Assembly: GCA_017628595.1 (NCBI GenBank)
Contig: JAGBYV010000181.1
Coordinates: forward strand, 1-8,462
Length of the DNA: 8,462 bases
Direction: 5' to 3'
Source: Alistipes sp.
GTDB taxonomy: Bacteria; Bacteroidota; Bacteroidia; Bacteroidales; Rikenellaceae
The notes beneath the pieces were generated by a model that saw only the letters and a program-made list of their open reading frames with translations, ran no database searches and was not told where the DNA came from. The position numbers were made by a program, and so were the translations under genes. Shown piece after piece: positions 1 to 7,608 of the stretch (within the stretch, counting starts at the first letter, position 1; each line of letters begins with the position of its first letter).

Positions 1-190
1 CCCCTCATACGAAAATCTCTATCGTTTCGTTATTGATTATGCTGATGCTGTAGTTGTGGCTTCGGCAGATGCTGATCCCTCGCTTGTGGAGTATGCCCGC
101 TGCAGCGGCAAGCCCATGCTCGAGTACAAGGAGTGCGAACAGGCGGAGATGTTCGATAATTATAACCGATTCTATGAAGAGTTACAATAA
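1..190 (+). CDS. Probable glycogen/starch synthase, C-terminal fragment (5' end outside window)
   Basis: Only the last 62 codons are present, read from base 2 to the TAA at 188-190. The visible part has a hydrophobic strand (ADAVVVAS), then a segment resembling 'SGKPMLEY' and a terminal 'FDNYNRFYEEL' helix. From memory, this matches the end of the short (about 270 residue) GT5-type glycogen/starch synthase of Bacteroidales, which keeps only the N-terminal glycosyltransferase half and adds glucose from a nucleotide sugar to alpha-1,4-glucan in the cytoplasm. The call is supported by context: in this phylum such a gene is commonly followed by a DUF4270 lipoprotein gene, as here. The two overlap by 17 bases (174-190), suggesting co-translation. 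No catalytic residues lie in the fragment, so another Rossmann-type glycosyltransferase cannot be excluded. Confidence 0.55.
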   Translation, partial: PSYENLYRFVIDYADAVVVASADADPSLVEYARCSGKPMLEYKECEQAEMFDNYNRFYEELQ

Positions 191-1781
191 GATAAAGAGT
201 ATGTGCGCCTCTGCGGCGGTAGTCATTATCGTGATGATAATGACCTTTACGGGTTGTACCACCACGGCCGACTACACTCTCGGCGAGGAGTTTGCACCCT
301 CAAACCAGCAGATGGTCATGCGCACACGCTCATATAAGGCGGGTATGATGCGTGAGGCAGAGCAGGAGGAGACTCCCTGCCGCATTTTTGAGACGCGTCT
401 TTTCCGTACCGACTCCGTAAAATCCAACGACGTCAAGCAGTTCATCATCGGCGTGGAGCGCGATGAGCGCTTCGGCGTGCGCCGCATGGGTTTTGTGAGT
501 CAGTTCCTGCACATGGTCTTGCCCGATGACTCGGTAGGTTTTGGCTATCGTCCCATCTACGACTCTATGGTTATGCAGCTGCTCGTGGATACATTTGCCG
601 GCGATACCACCAAGCCCATCAAGTTCAATGTATATTGGCTGGAGCAGGATCTGGTGGCCGACGGTGCTACCGATACGGTATTCTACACCTCATACGATGC
701 TCGCAAGAGCGGCCACATCAAGGCTGACGCCGAGCCTATCTTCACCTTTACGTTCCCCGATCCGGAGAATAACATCTACACCGACAATGTCAACATCCGA
801 ATGAAGGAGACTGCAGCTACGAAGGATTTCATCAATCGCCTGCTCTGCATGGACAAGCTCGATGAGAATGGCCTGGCGAACAACAATGTGGGGGTGTACA
901 AGTCGGATTCACTCTTCCTGAAGACCTTCAAGGGTGTATGGATTGAGCCTGCTGCGGATAATCCCGAGGATGCGGCTGTATATTCGCTCTCAATCACCGA
1001 CACAAACATGCGACTCTTCGGTCGTGTACGCAATGCCGGCGCCGATGCCGACATCGTAACCGATACACTCGACATATCGTACGTATTCCGCAACACTTAC
1101 TCGGGTGACTGGGGTAATGTGTGGGCGCAGAGCGTTAAGCACGACTACTCGACTACGCAGCTCGCTAACCTGCCTATGGACGAGACGCTGGAGGAGCGTG
1201 CCGAGGTACAGATCGCCTACGTGGACGGCTGTGGTGGCGTGGTGACAGAGCTCTACTTCACGGATGAGTTCCTGCTCTCGCTGCGCAACATCAACAGCGA
1301 CGACGACGATTACATCTCTGCAGCCATCAATCAGGCGCAGTTGAAGTTCTACCTCGAGGAGTCGGATTACGACTACGCGAAGCTGGATCCCCTTGCTCTG
1401 GCTGATGCTATGAACAAGGCCGTACCCCGTCTGGGTCTTTACACCGATTACAAGAACCTCACTCCCGTGCTCGACTACATGTTTGAGCAGGAGGAGAGCG
1501 GTACTACGATACACTACAACGGCTACCTGAACCGCAGCCGTGCAATGTATGAGATGAATATCTCGGCCTACATTCAGGAGTTGATGAATGCGCTGCTGGC
1601 CCTGGAGCCCGATGCGAACGGCAACGTAGATCTAACGAAACTGCTCGCGCCCCGAACGGTTTACATCGCACCCGAGGCATACGACCAGTTTACATTGTCG
1701 AGATCGATACTGCAAGGCAGCAATCACGAACTCAACAACGCAAGCATAGAATTGGAACTCACCTATACATTGGTGAAATAG
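174..1781 (+). CDS. DUF4270 family lipoprotein
   Basis: A 535-residue protein of the Bacteroidota-restricted DUF4270 family (Pfam PF14092 by memory); its molecular function is unknown. The N-terminus is a lipoprotein signal: basic residues at K2, K6 and K8, a hydrophobic core (about 11-24), then the lipobox FTGC with Cys28 as the predicted lipidated residue. The family-typical segment DYTLGEEFAPSNQ follows at about 33-45. The rest is soluble, acidic and probably beta-rich, ending in an alternating strand-like pattern (ELELTYTL). No clear acidic surface-export signal follows Cys28, so periplasmic-facing versus surface location is open. The ATG at 174 is preferred because it gives a complete signal peptide. 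Reading the same frame upstream to 54 would only add residues inside the synthase gene, and the ATG at 201 would remove the basic n-region. The gene overlaps the preceding one by 17 bases, so the two are probably co-expressed. A link to glycogen metabolism is inference from position only. Confidence 0.85.
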   Translation: MKSYNKIKSMCASAAVVIIVMIMTFTGCTTTADYTLGEEFAPSNQQMVMRTRSYKAGMMREAEQEETPCRIFETRLFRTDSVKSNDVKQFIIGVERDERFGVRRMGFVSQFLHMVLPDDSVGFGYRPIYDSMVMQLLVDTFAGDTTKPIKFNVYWLEQDLVADGATDTVFYTSYDARKSGHIKADAEPIFTFTFPDPENNIYTDNVNIRMKETAATKDFINRLLCMDKLDENGLANNNVGVYKSDSLFLKTFKGVWIEPAADNPEDAAVYSLSITDTNMRLFGRVRNAGADADIVTDTLDISYVFRNTYSGDWGNVWAQSVKHDYSTTQLANLPMDETLEERAEVQIAYVDGCGGVVTELYFTDEFLLSLRNINSDDDDYISAAINQAQLKFYLEESDYDYAKLDPLALADAMNKAVPRLGLYTDYKNLTPVLDYMFEQEESGTTIHYNGYLNRSRAMYEMNISAYIQELMNALLALEPDANGNVDLTKLLAPRTVYIAPEAYDQFTLSRSILQGSNHELNNASIELELTYTLVK

Positions 1782-1797
1782 AATAAGATAACGATCG

Positions 1798-1834
1798 ACG
1801 ACAAACCTATGGCACGCACATAGGTTTTTGTCGT
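1798..1834 (+). terminator. Hairpin between the DUF4270 gene and topA, possible terminator
   Basis: An inverted repeat lies in the 72-base gap. The inner stem ACCTATG/CATAGGT (1805-1811 with 1819-1825) is perfect around a 7-base loop, and the outer stem ACGACAA/TTGTCGT (1798-1804 with 1828-1834) continues it after a 2-base T bulge (1826-1827). The run of five T lies inside the 3' arm rather than after it, and only TATTT-like sequence follows. It is therefore a weaker intrinsic terminator than the one after topA and could instead be an mRNA-end or leader structure of topA. Confidence 0.5.
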
Positions 1835-1853
1835 ATTTAAGAATAAAGTGTAA

Positions 1854-4160
1854 ATGCAAGAGAATTTAGTTATCGTCGAGTCTCCGGCAAAGGCAAAGAC
1901 CATCGAGCGATTTCTGGGAAAGGATTATGTGGTAAAATCGAGCTTCGGTCACATCCGCGACCTGGCCAAGAAGGGCCTCGGCGTAAAGATCGAGGAGGGT
2001 TTCTCACCCGACTACGAGGTGTTACCCGACAAGCGTAAGGTTGTGGACGAGCTCTCACGCCTGGCAAAGAGCGTGCAGACCGTATGGCTGGCATCCGATG
2101 AGGACCGCGAGGGAGAGGCCATCGCATGGCATCTGGCCGAGGTGCTGGATCTTCCCATCGACAAGACCAAGCGTATTGTATTCCACGAGATTACCAAGAA
2201 TGCCATTCTCAACGCCATAGAGAATCCCCGCACTATCGACATGAATCTGGTCAATGCGCAGCAGGCTCGCCGCGTGCTGGATCGTATCGTAGGATTCGAG
2301 CTCTCGCCCGTATTGTGGAAGAAGATCAAGCCGTCACTCTCGGCAGGCCGTGTGCAGAGTGTTGCCGTACGCCTTATCGTTGAGCGCGAGCGCGAGATCA
2401 TTGCCTTCAACTCTACGCCCTACTTCCGTGTAGTGGCGCAGTTCTACACTACGGACGACAACCACACCCTCTTCAAGGCTGAGCTTACACAGCGCTTTGA
2501 TACCAAGGCTGAGGCTGAGGCGTTCCTTGCAAGCTGCACCAATGCAACATTCACAGTAGCAAAGGCCGAGGAGAAGCCCACGAAGCGTTACCCGGCAGCG
2601 CCCTTCACCACATCGACACTCCAGCAGGAGGCAGGTCGTAAGCTGGGTATGTCGGTAGCACAGACTATGTCGGTGGCACAGCACCTCTACGAGCAGGGAC
2701 TTATCACCTATATGCGTACCGACTCGGTGAACCTCTCGGCACAGGCTATCGCACAGTGCAAGACGCAGATCTCGTCGCTCTTTGGTGACAAATACTCTGC
2801 CGCACACAACTACAAGACCAAGACCAAGGGCGCACAGGAGGCTCACGAGGCCATCCGCCCCTCATACATAGATCGTCAGCAGATCGAGGGTACGACAGCC
2901 GAGACACGACTCTACGACCTGATCTGGAAGCGTACCGTAGCATCACAGATGGTTGCCGCCGAGGTGGATCGCACCACCGTGGCAATCGACATGGATGGCA
3001 CGAAATGGCAATTTGCCGCTACGGGCGAGGTGGTACGCTTTGACGGCTTCCTGCGTCTGTACTCTGAGTCTACGGATGAGGATCAGACAACGGAGCAGAG
3101 CGAGGCAATACTGCCGAAGATGCAGGTAGGCGACAAGGTTACCTCGGGCCAGATTGTGGCTACGGAGCGTTTCACCGTTGCACCCGCACGATATAACGAG
3201 GCATCGCTCGTAAAGCGCCTTGAGGAGCTCGGCATCGGCCGTCCCTCAACCTACGCTCCCACCATCACCACCATCATCAACCGTGGCTATGTAGTGAAGC
3301 AGAACAAGGAGGGACAGAAGCGTTCATACCTCTCGCTCACACTCTCAACATCGGGCAAAATCAGCGAGAAGCAGCATAGCGAATCTTTCGGCAAGGAGAA
3401 GAACCGTCTGGCTCCCACCGACATCGGTATGGTTGTAAACGATTACCTGGAGACACAGTTTGCGCAGATCATGGACTACAACTTCACCGCATCGGTGGAG
3501 AAGGAGTTTGACCAGATCGCCAATGGCGAGATGACGTGGGACGATATGATCATGCACTTCTACTCGCCCTTCCACACTATGGTTGACCGCGCCATCGAGA
3601 CGCAGACCGACAAGAATTCGCTGATACGCGAGCTCGGCATCGACCCCGCATCGGGCAAGATGGTCAAGGCACGTATCGGTCGTTATGGTCCTATGGTGGA
3701 GATCGAGGCCGAGGAGGGTGGCAAGAACCGCTTCGCATCGCTGAAGAAGGGTCAGCTCATCGAGTCAATCACACTGGAGGAGGCACTCGAGCTCTTCGCA
3801 CTGCCACGCAACCTGGGTAAGTATGAGGGTCAGGATCTGATGGTCGGCATCGGTAAGTTCGGCCCCTATGTTCGCTACGGCAACTCGTTCGCATCGCTTA
3901 CCAAGAGCGACGACCCATACACTATTCAGTATGAGCGCGCCGTGGAGCTTATCTCACAGCAGAAGGCTGCAGCGGCGGCTACGGCTACGCCTATCAAGAC
4001 CTTCGCCGAGGATAAGGATATGTTGCTCAAGCATGGTCGCTATGGCGAGTACATCGCCTACAAGGGCAAGAACTACCACCTGCCCGCAGGCAAGAAGGCT
4101 GCCGATATGACATACGAGGAGTGTCTGAAGGTTGTCTCAACCCCCAAGAAGAAAAAGTAG
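1854..4160 (+). CDS. topA: DNA topoisomerase I (type IA, omega protein)
   Basis: A 768-residue cytoplasmic enzyme that relaxes negative supercoils by transient cleavage of one strand through a 5'-phosphotyrosine link. The N-terminal TOPRIM domain is clear: VESPAKAKTI at 8-17 with Glu9, and the metal-binding acidic triad in SDEDREGEAIAWH (Asp82, Asp84, Glu86). GRVQSVAVRLIVERE (165-179) and the active site QGLITYMRTDS (281-291) follow, with Tyr286 as nucleophile and Arg288 beside it. The conserved GIGRPSTYAPTI segment comes later. The C-terminus has three glycine/basic repeats of the topoisomerase C-terminal type: GRYGP at 609, GKFGP at 667 and GRYGE at 728. An alanine-rich linker (705-713) separates the last two, and the protein ends in a lysine tail. 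There are no CxxC pairs, so the zinc ribbons of the E. coli enzyme are absent. The ATG at 1854 puts the TOPRIM motif at the usual distance from the start. No Shine-Dalgarno sequence or convincing promoter is visible in the 72-base gap upstream. Confidence 0.98.
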   Translation: MQENLVIVESPAKAKTIERFLGKDYVVKSSFGHIRDLAKKGLGVKIEEGFSPDYEVLPDKRKVVDELSRLAKSVQTVWLASDEDREGEAIAWHLAEVLDLPIDKTKRIVFHEITKNAILNAIENPRTIDMNLVNAQQARRVLDRIVGFELSPVLWKKIKPSLSAGRVQSVAVRLIVEREREIIAFNSTPYFRVVAQFYTTDDNHTLFKAELTQRFDTKAEAEAFLASCTNATFTVAKAEEKPTKRYPAAPFTTSTLQQEAGRKLGMSVAQTMSVAQHLYEQGLITYMRTDSVNLSAQAIAQCKTQISSLFGDKYSAAHNYKTKTKGAQEAHEAIRPSYIDRQQIEGTTAETRLYDLIWKRTVASQMVAAEVDRTTVAIDMDGTKWQFAATGEVVRFDGFLRLYSESTDEDQTTEQSEAILPKMQVGDKVTSGQIVATERFTVAPARYNEASLVKRLEELGIGRPSTYAPTITTIINRGYVVKQNKEGQKRSYLSLTLSTSGKISEKQHSESFGKEKNRLAPTDIGMVVNDYLETQFAQIMDYNFTASVEKEFDQIANGEMTWDDMIMHFYSPFHTMVDRAIETQTDKNSLIRELGIDPASGKMVKARIGRYGPMVEIEAEEGGKNRFASLKKGQLIESITLEEALELFALPRNLGKYEGQDLMVGIGKFGPYVRYGNSFASLTKSDDPYTIQYERAVELISQQKAAAAATATPIKTFAEDKDMLLKHGRYGEYIAYKGKNYHLPAGKKAADMTYEECLKVVSTPKKKK

Positions 4161-4180
4161 TACTAAGTATTAAGTTGATA

Positions 4181-4192
4181 GTCCTTCGGGAC
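4181..4192 (+). other. Small UUCG-tetraloop hairpin after topA
   Basis: GTCC-TTCG-GGAC forms a 4-bp stem closed by a C(UUCG)G tetraloop, an unusually stable RNA loop. It starts 20 bases after the topA stop and lies immediately upstream of the topA terminator. It may help protect the 3' end of the mRNA, but it is short enough to be chance. Confidence 0.4.
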
Positions 4193-4193
4193 G

Positions 4194-4223
4194 AAAGGCT
4201 GCTCCTATGGGGCGGCCTTTTTT
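4194..4223 (+). terminator. Intrinsic terminator of topA
   Basis: A 12-bp stem pairs 4194-4205 with 4209-4220 around a 3-base TAT loop, followed by T residues to 4223 (six T in a row at 4218-4223). Two of the pairs (4200 with 4214, 4203 with 4211) are G-U wobbles, which work only in the plus-strand transcript; on the minus strand they become A-C mismatches, and only TTT follows the stem. It therefore terminates topA transcription and is a poor terminator for the convergent MATE gene. Confidence 0.85.
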
Positions 4224-4261
4224 ACGCTCCACGAAAATGGAATAACAGGAGAGAATGGCTC

Positions 4262-5647
4262 TTATATACTGACCTCCGATGAAGGGTTCTGGCGCAACTT
4301 ACGGATCTGCATTGCCAGAAGCACACCTGCCAGAGCAGTAGATACGAAGTCGGCAATAGGGATAGAGTACCACACGCCATCGACGCCATACTTGGGAGGC
4401 AACAGAAGCAGAAGAGGTACGATAAAGAGCATCTGACGTGCTACAGAGAGAAGAATAGCACGCTTGGGCTTACCGATATGCTGGAAGAAGTTACCCGCAA
4501 CGATATTGAAACCGACGATGGGCAACATCAGCACCAATGTTCTCAGACCGCGAGCCGAGGCCTCGATAAGGGCTGTTGCATCGCCCGAGCCATCCTCGCT
4601 CACGAACAGGCCTACAACCTGATAGGGGAATATCTCGCAGATGAGGAATCCCAGCGTGGTGGTAGCCACCGACCATCCCACCGTCTGCCACATAGCCTTC
4701 AGTGCACGATCGTACTTGCGCGCGCCGTAGTTATATCCAACAATGGGCTGCATGCCCTGCGTAAAGCCCAGAACAACCATAGTAAAGAGGAAAGCCACAC
4801 GGTTGGCAATACCATAGGCACCAATCGAGAGGTCGCCGCCGTAGGTCTGCAGCGTGGTATTTACCAGAATCACCACCACGCACGCACATGACTGAATCAT
4901 AAACGGCGCCATGCCGATTGTTGTGATGCCCTTGATCAGATCCCAATGGAAGCGGAAGCCCTCGCGACGGAAACGCAGGAAGCTGTCCTTGCCCATAAAG
5001 TGAGAGAAGAGCAGCACCAACGAAACGCACTGCGAGAGAACGGTAGCCCATGCCGAGCCGGCGATACCCCACTTAAGCCACAGGATAAAGATTGCATCAA
5101 GAACGGCATTCATCAAAACTGATATCAGCGTGATGGTCATCGCCTTGTTGGGATAGCCCGCCACGCGGAGCATATTGTTCAGACCATGGAACAGATGCGT
5201 TACAACATTTCCGTAGAGGATGATGCGCATATATTCGCGCGCATAGGGAAGAGTCTGCTCGCTGGCACCAAAGAAGAAGAGCAGATCGTCGATATAGACC
5301 AGTCCGAAGATCATGATAACCAGACCCAGCACCACATTGAGCAGAACCACGTTACCCAGGATATTCTCCGCTGCTGCCTTATTGCCCTGACCCAGACGGA
5401 TAGAGGTAAGCGCAGCTGAACCTGCTCCGACCATAGCACCAAAGGCTGCCGAGAGGTTCATCATGGGCATCGTGAGGGCCAGACCAGTGATGGCCAGAGG
5501 GCCTACACCCTGTCCCACGAAGATACTATCGACAATGTTATAGAGCGATGCAGCAACCTGCGCAATGATGGCAGGCAACGCATAGCGCAGCAACAATTTC
5601 GATATCGAATCGGTTCCTAATGATAAGGGAGAATCTTGCGAACTCAT
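4262..5647 (-). CDS. MATE family multidrug/cation antiporter (MepA/NorM/DinF-like)
   Basis: A 461-residue inner-membrane protein with the length and about 12 hydrophobic segments of the MATE superfamily. Members export drugs, dyes or metabolites in exchange for Na+ or H+. Recognisable features are the N-terminal stretch ending LLRYALPAIIAQ (19-30), LYNIVDSIFVGQ (35-46) in the first half, the loop NNMLRVAGYPNKAM (157-170), and GFTQGMQPIVGYNYGAR (294-310) in the second half. Together these point to the MepA-like branch. The ATG at 5647 gives the usual short cytoplasmic N-terminus (about 15 residues) before helix 1. The gene lies 55 bases downstream of the phosphopantetheinyl transferase gene, but a -7 promoter element directly precedes it, so it is probably transcribed at least partly on its own. 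The substrate cannot be predicted. It converges on topA with no obvious terminator of its own. Confidence 0.95.
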   Translation of the reverse strand: MSSQDSPLSLGTDSISKLLLRYALPAIIAQVAASLYNIVDSIFVGQGVGPLAITGLALTMPMMNLSAAFGAMVGAGSAALTSIRLGQGNKAAAENILGNVVLLNVVLGLVIMIFGLVYIDDLLFFFGASEQTLPYAREYMRIILYGNVVTHLFHGLNNMLRVAGYPNKAMTITLISVLMNAVLDAIFILWLKWGIAGSAWATVLSQCVSLVLLFSHFMGKDSFLRFRREGFRFHWDLIKGITTIGMAPFMIQSCACVVVILVNTTLQTYGGDLSIGAYGIANRVAFLFTMVVLGFTQGMQPIVGYNYGARKYDRALKAMWQTVGWSVATTTLGFLICEIFPYQVVGLFVSEDGSGDATALIEASARGLRTLVLMLPIVGFNIVAGNFFQHIGKPKRAILLSVARQMLFIVPLLLLLPPKYGVDGVWYSIPIADFVSTALAGVLLAMQIRKLRQNPSSEVSI

Positions 5648-5654
5648 AACGGCG

Positions 5655-5662
5655 CAAAGGTA
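5655..5662 (-). promoter_or_regulatory. Bacteroidota-type -7 promoter element for the MATE gene
   Basis: On the minus strand, TACCTTTG is an exact match to the TAnnTTTG -7 consensus of the Bacteroidota housekeeping sigma factor. It ends 7 bases before the MATE start codon, so transcription would begin only a few bases upstream of the ATG. No TTTG-like -33 element is seen at the expected 19-21 bases upstream; that stretch is AT-rich. Confidence 0.6.
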
Positions 5663-5702
5663 CGAAAAAATATCATATCTTATAGCGCACGAACCATCTT
5701 AT

Positions 5703-6326
5703 TTAATAAGAATAGACTACCAGATAGCCATCTCCGCACTCGATGTGCATCTTTACGCTCCCGACACCGGCAACGCATCCCGTAACGGTGCCACCATTCA
5801 GATCTATATCCTCAATCTGCATATCGCGCCGAAGGTCGAGTCTCGCGCGCCGAGCCCACTTATATAGACACTCCTTGGCGCTCCACACTGTGGCCAGAAA
5901 CATCTGCCTGTCGCAGCCTCGCTGCTCGCACAGAGCCCACTCCTGCTCCGAGACATAACGCGGAGCTATGCGCTCGAAGTTACGAAAAGTGCGCTCCGCA
6001 TCCACACCGCACACCCTCTGCGATGCCACAACGGCCACCACGCCACGGCAGTGCGATACGGAGATATGTTTATAGGGGAAATTCTTTATTTCGGGGATGC
6101 CCTCCGCTGAGTACTCCACTATGATACTCTGACTGAAGTGCTCGCGCAACATACGACGCCACATCAATCGCTCACGACGACGCTCCGCAGCCGATAGATG
6201 CTCCACCGAGCGCAGATCCTCATCATCGGCATCGCGCTCCAGTTCCTCCAGCGACAACATCTCGTCTGAGATAAGCAACACGGCGTCCTCCGCAGGATGT
6301 ATGCTATTTATTTTGGGAAATGCCAT
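5703..6326 (-). CDS. 4'-phosphopantetheinyl transferase (Sfp/AcpT superfamily)
   Basis: A 207-residue cytoplasmic enzyme predicted to move the 4'-phosphopantetheine arm of coenzyme A onto a serine of acyl, peptidyl or aryl carrier proteins. The Sfp-type signature is complete: KHISVSHCRGVVAV (86-99, with Ser91-His92), the Mg2+-binding CGVDAER (106-112, Asp109 and Glu111), and WSAKECLYKW (148-157, with Glu152, Lys151 and Lys156). The N-terminal half (to about 80) is divergent, as is usual, with an arginine-rich helix at 49-61. The ATG at 6326 gives a standard-length family N-terminus and overlaps the end of the upstream GldE-like gene by 23 bases, implying translational coupling. The open frame runs farther upstream, but that part is antiparallel-free shadow of gldE in another frame and does not resemble the family. 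The carrier-protein substrate is unknown; fatty acid synthesis ACP is one possibility. Confidence 0.92.
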   Translation of the reverse strand: MAFPKINSIHPAEDAVLLISDEMLSLEELERDADDEDLRSVEHLSAAERRRERLMWRRMLREHFSQSIIVEYSAEGIPEIKNFPYKHISVSHCRGVVAVVASQRVCGVDAERTFRNFERIAPRYVSEQEWALCEQRGCDRQMFLATVWSAKECLYKWARRARLDLRRDMQIEDIDLNGGTVTGCVAGVGSVKMHIECGDGYLVVYSY

Positions 6327-7599
6327 TGAGTATCTCAACTTTGATCTTATCGACACGATGACCATCCATGGCGTGCACCGTAAAACGCACATCGTGCGCC
6401 TCGACGGTATCGCCTTTACGCAGCAGGTCGCGACGCAGCTCCAGCATAAGGCCCGCCAGAGTCTCGGCTCGGCCCTGCACATCGGAGAAGAGATCCTCAT
6501 CGCAACCGATGACGCGCTCGAAATCGACAATATGGCTCTTGCCATCGAACAGATAGAGGTTCTCGCCCAGACGCTCGTAGAACTTCTCGTCCTCATCGCT
6601 CTCGTCCGAAATCTCGCCTACGACCTCCTCAAGGATATCCTCCAGCGAAACAAGTCCCTGCGTAGCACCATACTCATCGACAACGATGGCCACGTGAATC
6701 TTATTCTCCTGGAAGTCGCGCAGCAGATCATCAATCTTCTTATGCTTGGGCACGAAGTATATTTTACGCAGCAACTGCTGCCAGCCAAACTCATCGCCAT
6801 GGCCGATATAGGGCAGAAGATCCTTCACGTAGAGTGCTCCCTTGATATTGTCCAGGTCCTCATCATAGACGGGGATACGCGAGTAGCCCGACTCGATAAT
6901 GGTGCGCTTAACCTGCTCGTACGACGACTTGATATCGAGAGCTGTCAGGTCAATGCGCGGACGCATGATCTCCTCGACCTCGGTATTTACGAAGTTGACA
7001 ATGCCCGAGAGCATCTGATGCTCCTGTGGCGAAGAGGTGTGTGCCAGATCAACGGCATCGGCCAGCTCCTCCATCGAAATCTCGGCACCGCGCGAAGCTA
7101 TACGACTCAGTCGACCACCCGTACGCACCAGCACATAGGCCATAGGGTAGGTTACAAACTTGAAAAATCGAATGGGATAGACCACCATGCGGGCAAACCA
7201 GCGGGGATTCTCCTGCGAAAAGACCTTGGGCAGAATCTCGCCAAAGAGCAAGAGCAGGAAGGTAACGAGCACCGTCTTGAAGAGGAACTCAAAACGGGTG
7301 AAGACAAACATCGAATCCATGATATTCGAGGTCAGGATTACGATGCAGATATTGACCAGATTGTTGGTCACAAGAATTGTAGCCAGCAGCTCATCGACAT
7401 TGGCACGCAGGGCGAGGATCTGCTCGTCACGCGCATCGCCCGATGTTCGCATCTGCTGTTGTACGGAGGGGGACAGAGAGATGAAGGCCACCTCCGAGCC
7501 TGACACCAAGGCCGAGATAAGCAACAGTGCGGCGGTAATGCCCAACATGATGCCTATCTCCAGCGTAAAGCCCTGATATATAATTCCGAGTGATTCCAA
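6304..7599 (-). CDS. gldE: GldE-like CNNM/CBS/CorC-domain membrane protein
   Basis: A 431-residue inner-membrane protein. Domain order: an N-terminal CNNM (DUF21) domain with hydrophobic segments at about 14-42, 68-92, 108-126 and 134-158; it contains SGSE (33-36), TNN (78-80) and GEILPK (120-125). A pair of CBS domains follows (about 208-330, with SRIPVYDEDLDNIKG and VVDEYGATQGLVSLEDILEE), then a CorC_HlyC domain (about 345-425). The family includes CorB/CorC-type Mg2+ or Co2+ export proteins and the gliding protein GldE. In non-gliding Bacteroidales the gldE name is by homology only. An acidic stretch (331-338) lies between the CBS pair and CorC_HlyC. The start appears to be TTG at 7599-7597: no ATG occurs between the ftsZ stop and this codon. 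The next in-frame ATG (residue 18) lies inside the first membrane helix and would cut off residues that homologues have. The gene starts 9 bases after ftsZ and overlaps the next gene by 23. Confidence 0.92.
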   Translation of the reverse strand: MESLGIIYQGFTLEIGIMLGITAALLLISALVSGSEVAFISLSPSVQQQMRTSGDARDEQILALRANVDELLATILVTNNLVNICIVILTSNIMDSMFVFTRFEFLFKTVLVTFLLLLFGEILPKVFSQENPRWFARMVVYPIRFFKFVTYPMAYVLVRTGGRLSRIASRGAEISMEELADAVDLAHTSSPQEHQMLSGIVNFVNTEVEEIMRPRIDLTALDIKSSYEQVKRTIIESGYSRIPVYDEDLDNIKGALYVKDLLPYIGHGDEFGWQQLLRKIYFVPKHKKIDDLLRDFQENKIHVAIVVDEYGATQGLVSLEDILEEVVGEISDESDEDEKFYERLGENLYLFDGKSHIVDFERVIGCDEDLFSDVQGRAETLAGLMLELRRDLLRKGDTVEAHDVRFTVHAMDGHRVDKIKVEILNGISQNK

Positions 7600-7608
7600 A
7601 ACGCAGAT

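Noticed and set aside
54..173. Upstream extension of the DUF4270 reading frame
   Set aside because: It overlaps the synthase gene in another frame and would bury the lipoprotein signal peptide about 40 residues inside the protein.
990..1514. A 174-codon minus-strand open frame inside the DUF4270 gene
   Set aside because: It is a shadow of the sense gene, with no motif, no start signal and no neighbouring partner.
1821..1830. TAGG...TTTG resembling a -7 promoter box for topA
   Set aside because: The spacing between TA and TTTG is 4 rather than 2, and it lies inside the hairpin arm with no -33 element upstream.
2334..2846. A 170-codon minus-strand open frame inside topA
   Set aside because: It lies opposite the catalytic region of a well-conserved topoisomerase, and its leucine- and cysteine-rich composition is a by-product of the sense codons.
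5689..5710. Short AT-rich inverted repeat (CTTATT/AATAAG) at the end of the transferase gene
   Set aside because: It is only 6 bp with almost no G-C pairs, a 1-base loop and no T run, so it is not a credible terminator.
6327..6596. Upstream extension of the phosphopantetheinyl transferase frame
   Set aside because: This part lies inside the CorC_HlyC coding region of gldE, and the resulting residues do not look like the family N-terminus. The ATG at 6326 gives normal length.
6301..7503. A 400-codon open frame on the plus strand opposite the GldE-like gene
   Set aside because: It is antisense to a gene with clear CNNM, CBS and CorC_HlyC motifs. Its own product is low in recognisable motifs, and its length follows from the codon use of the real gene.
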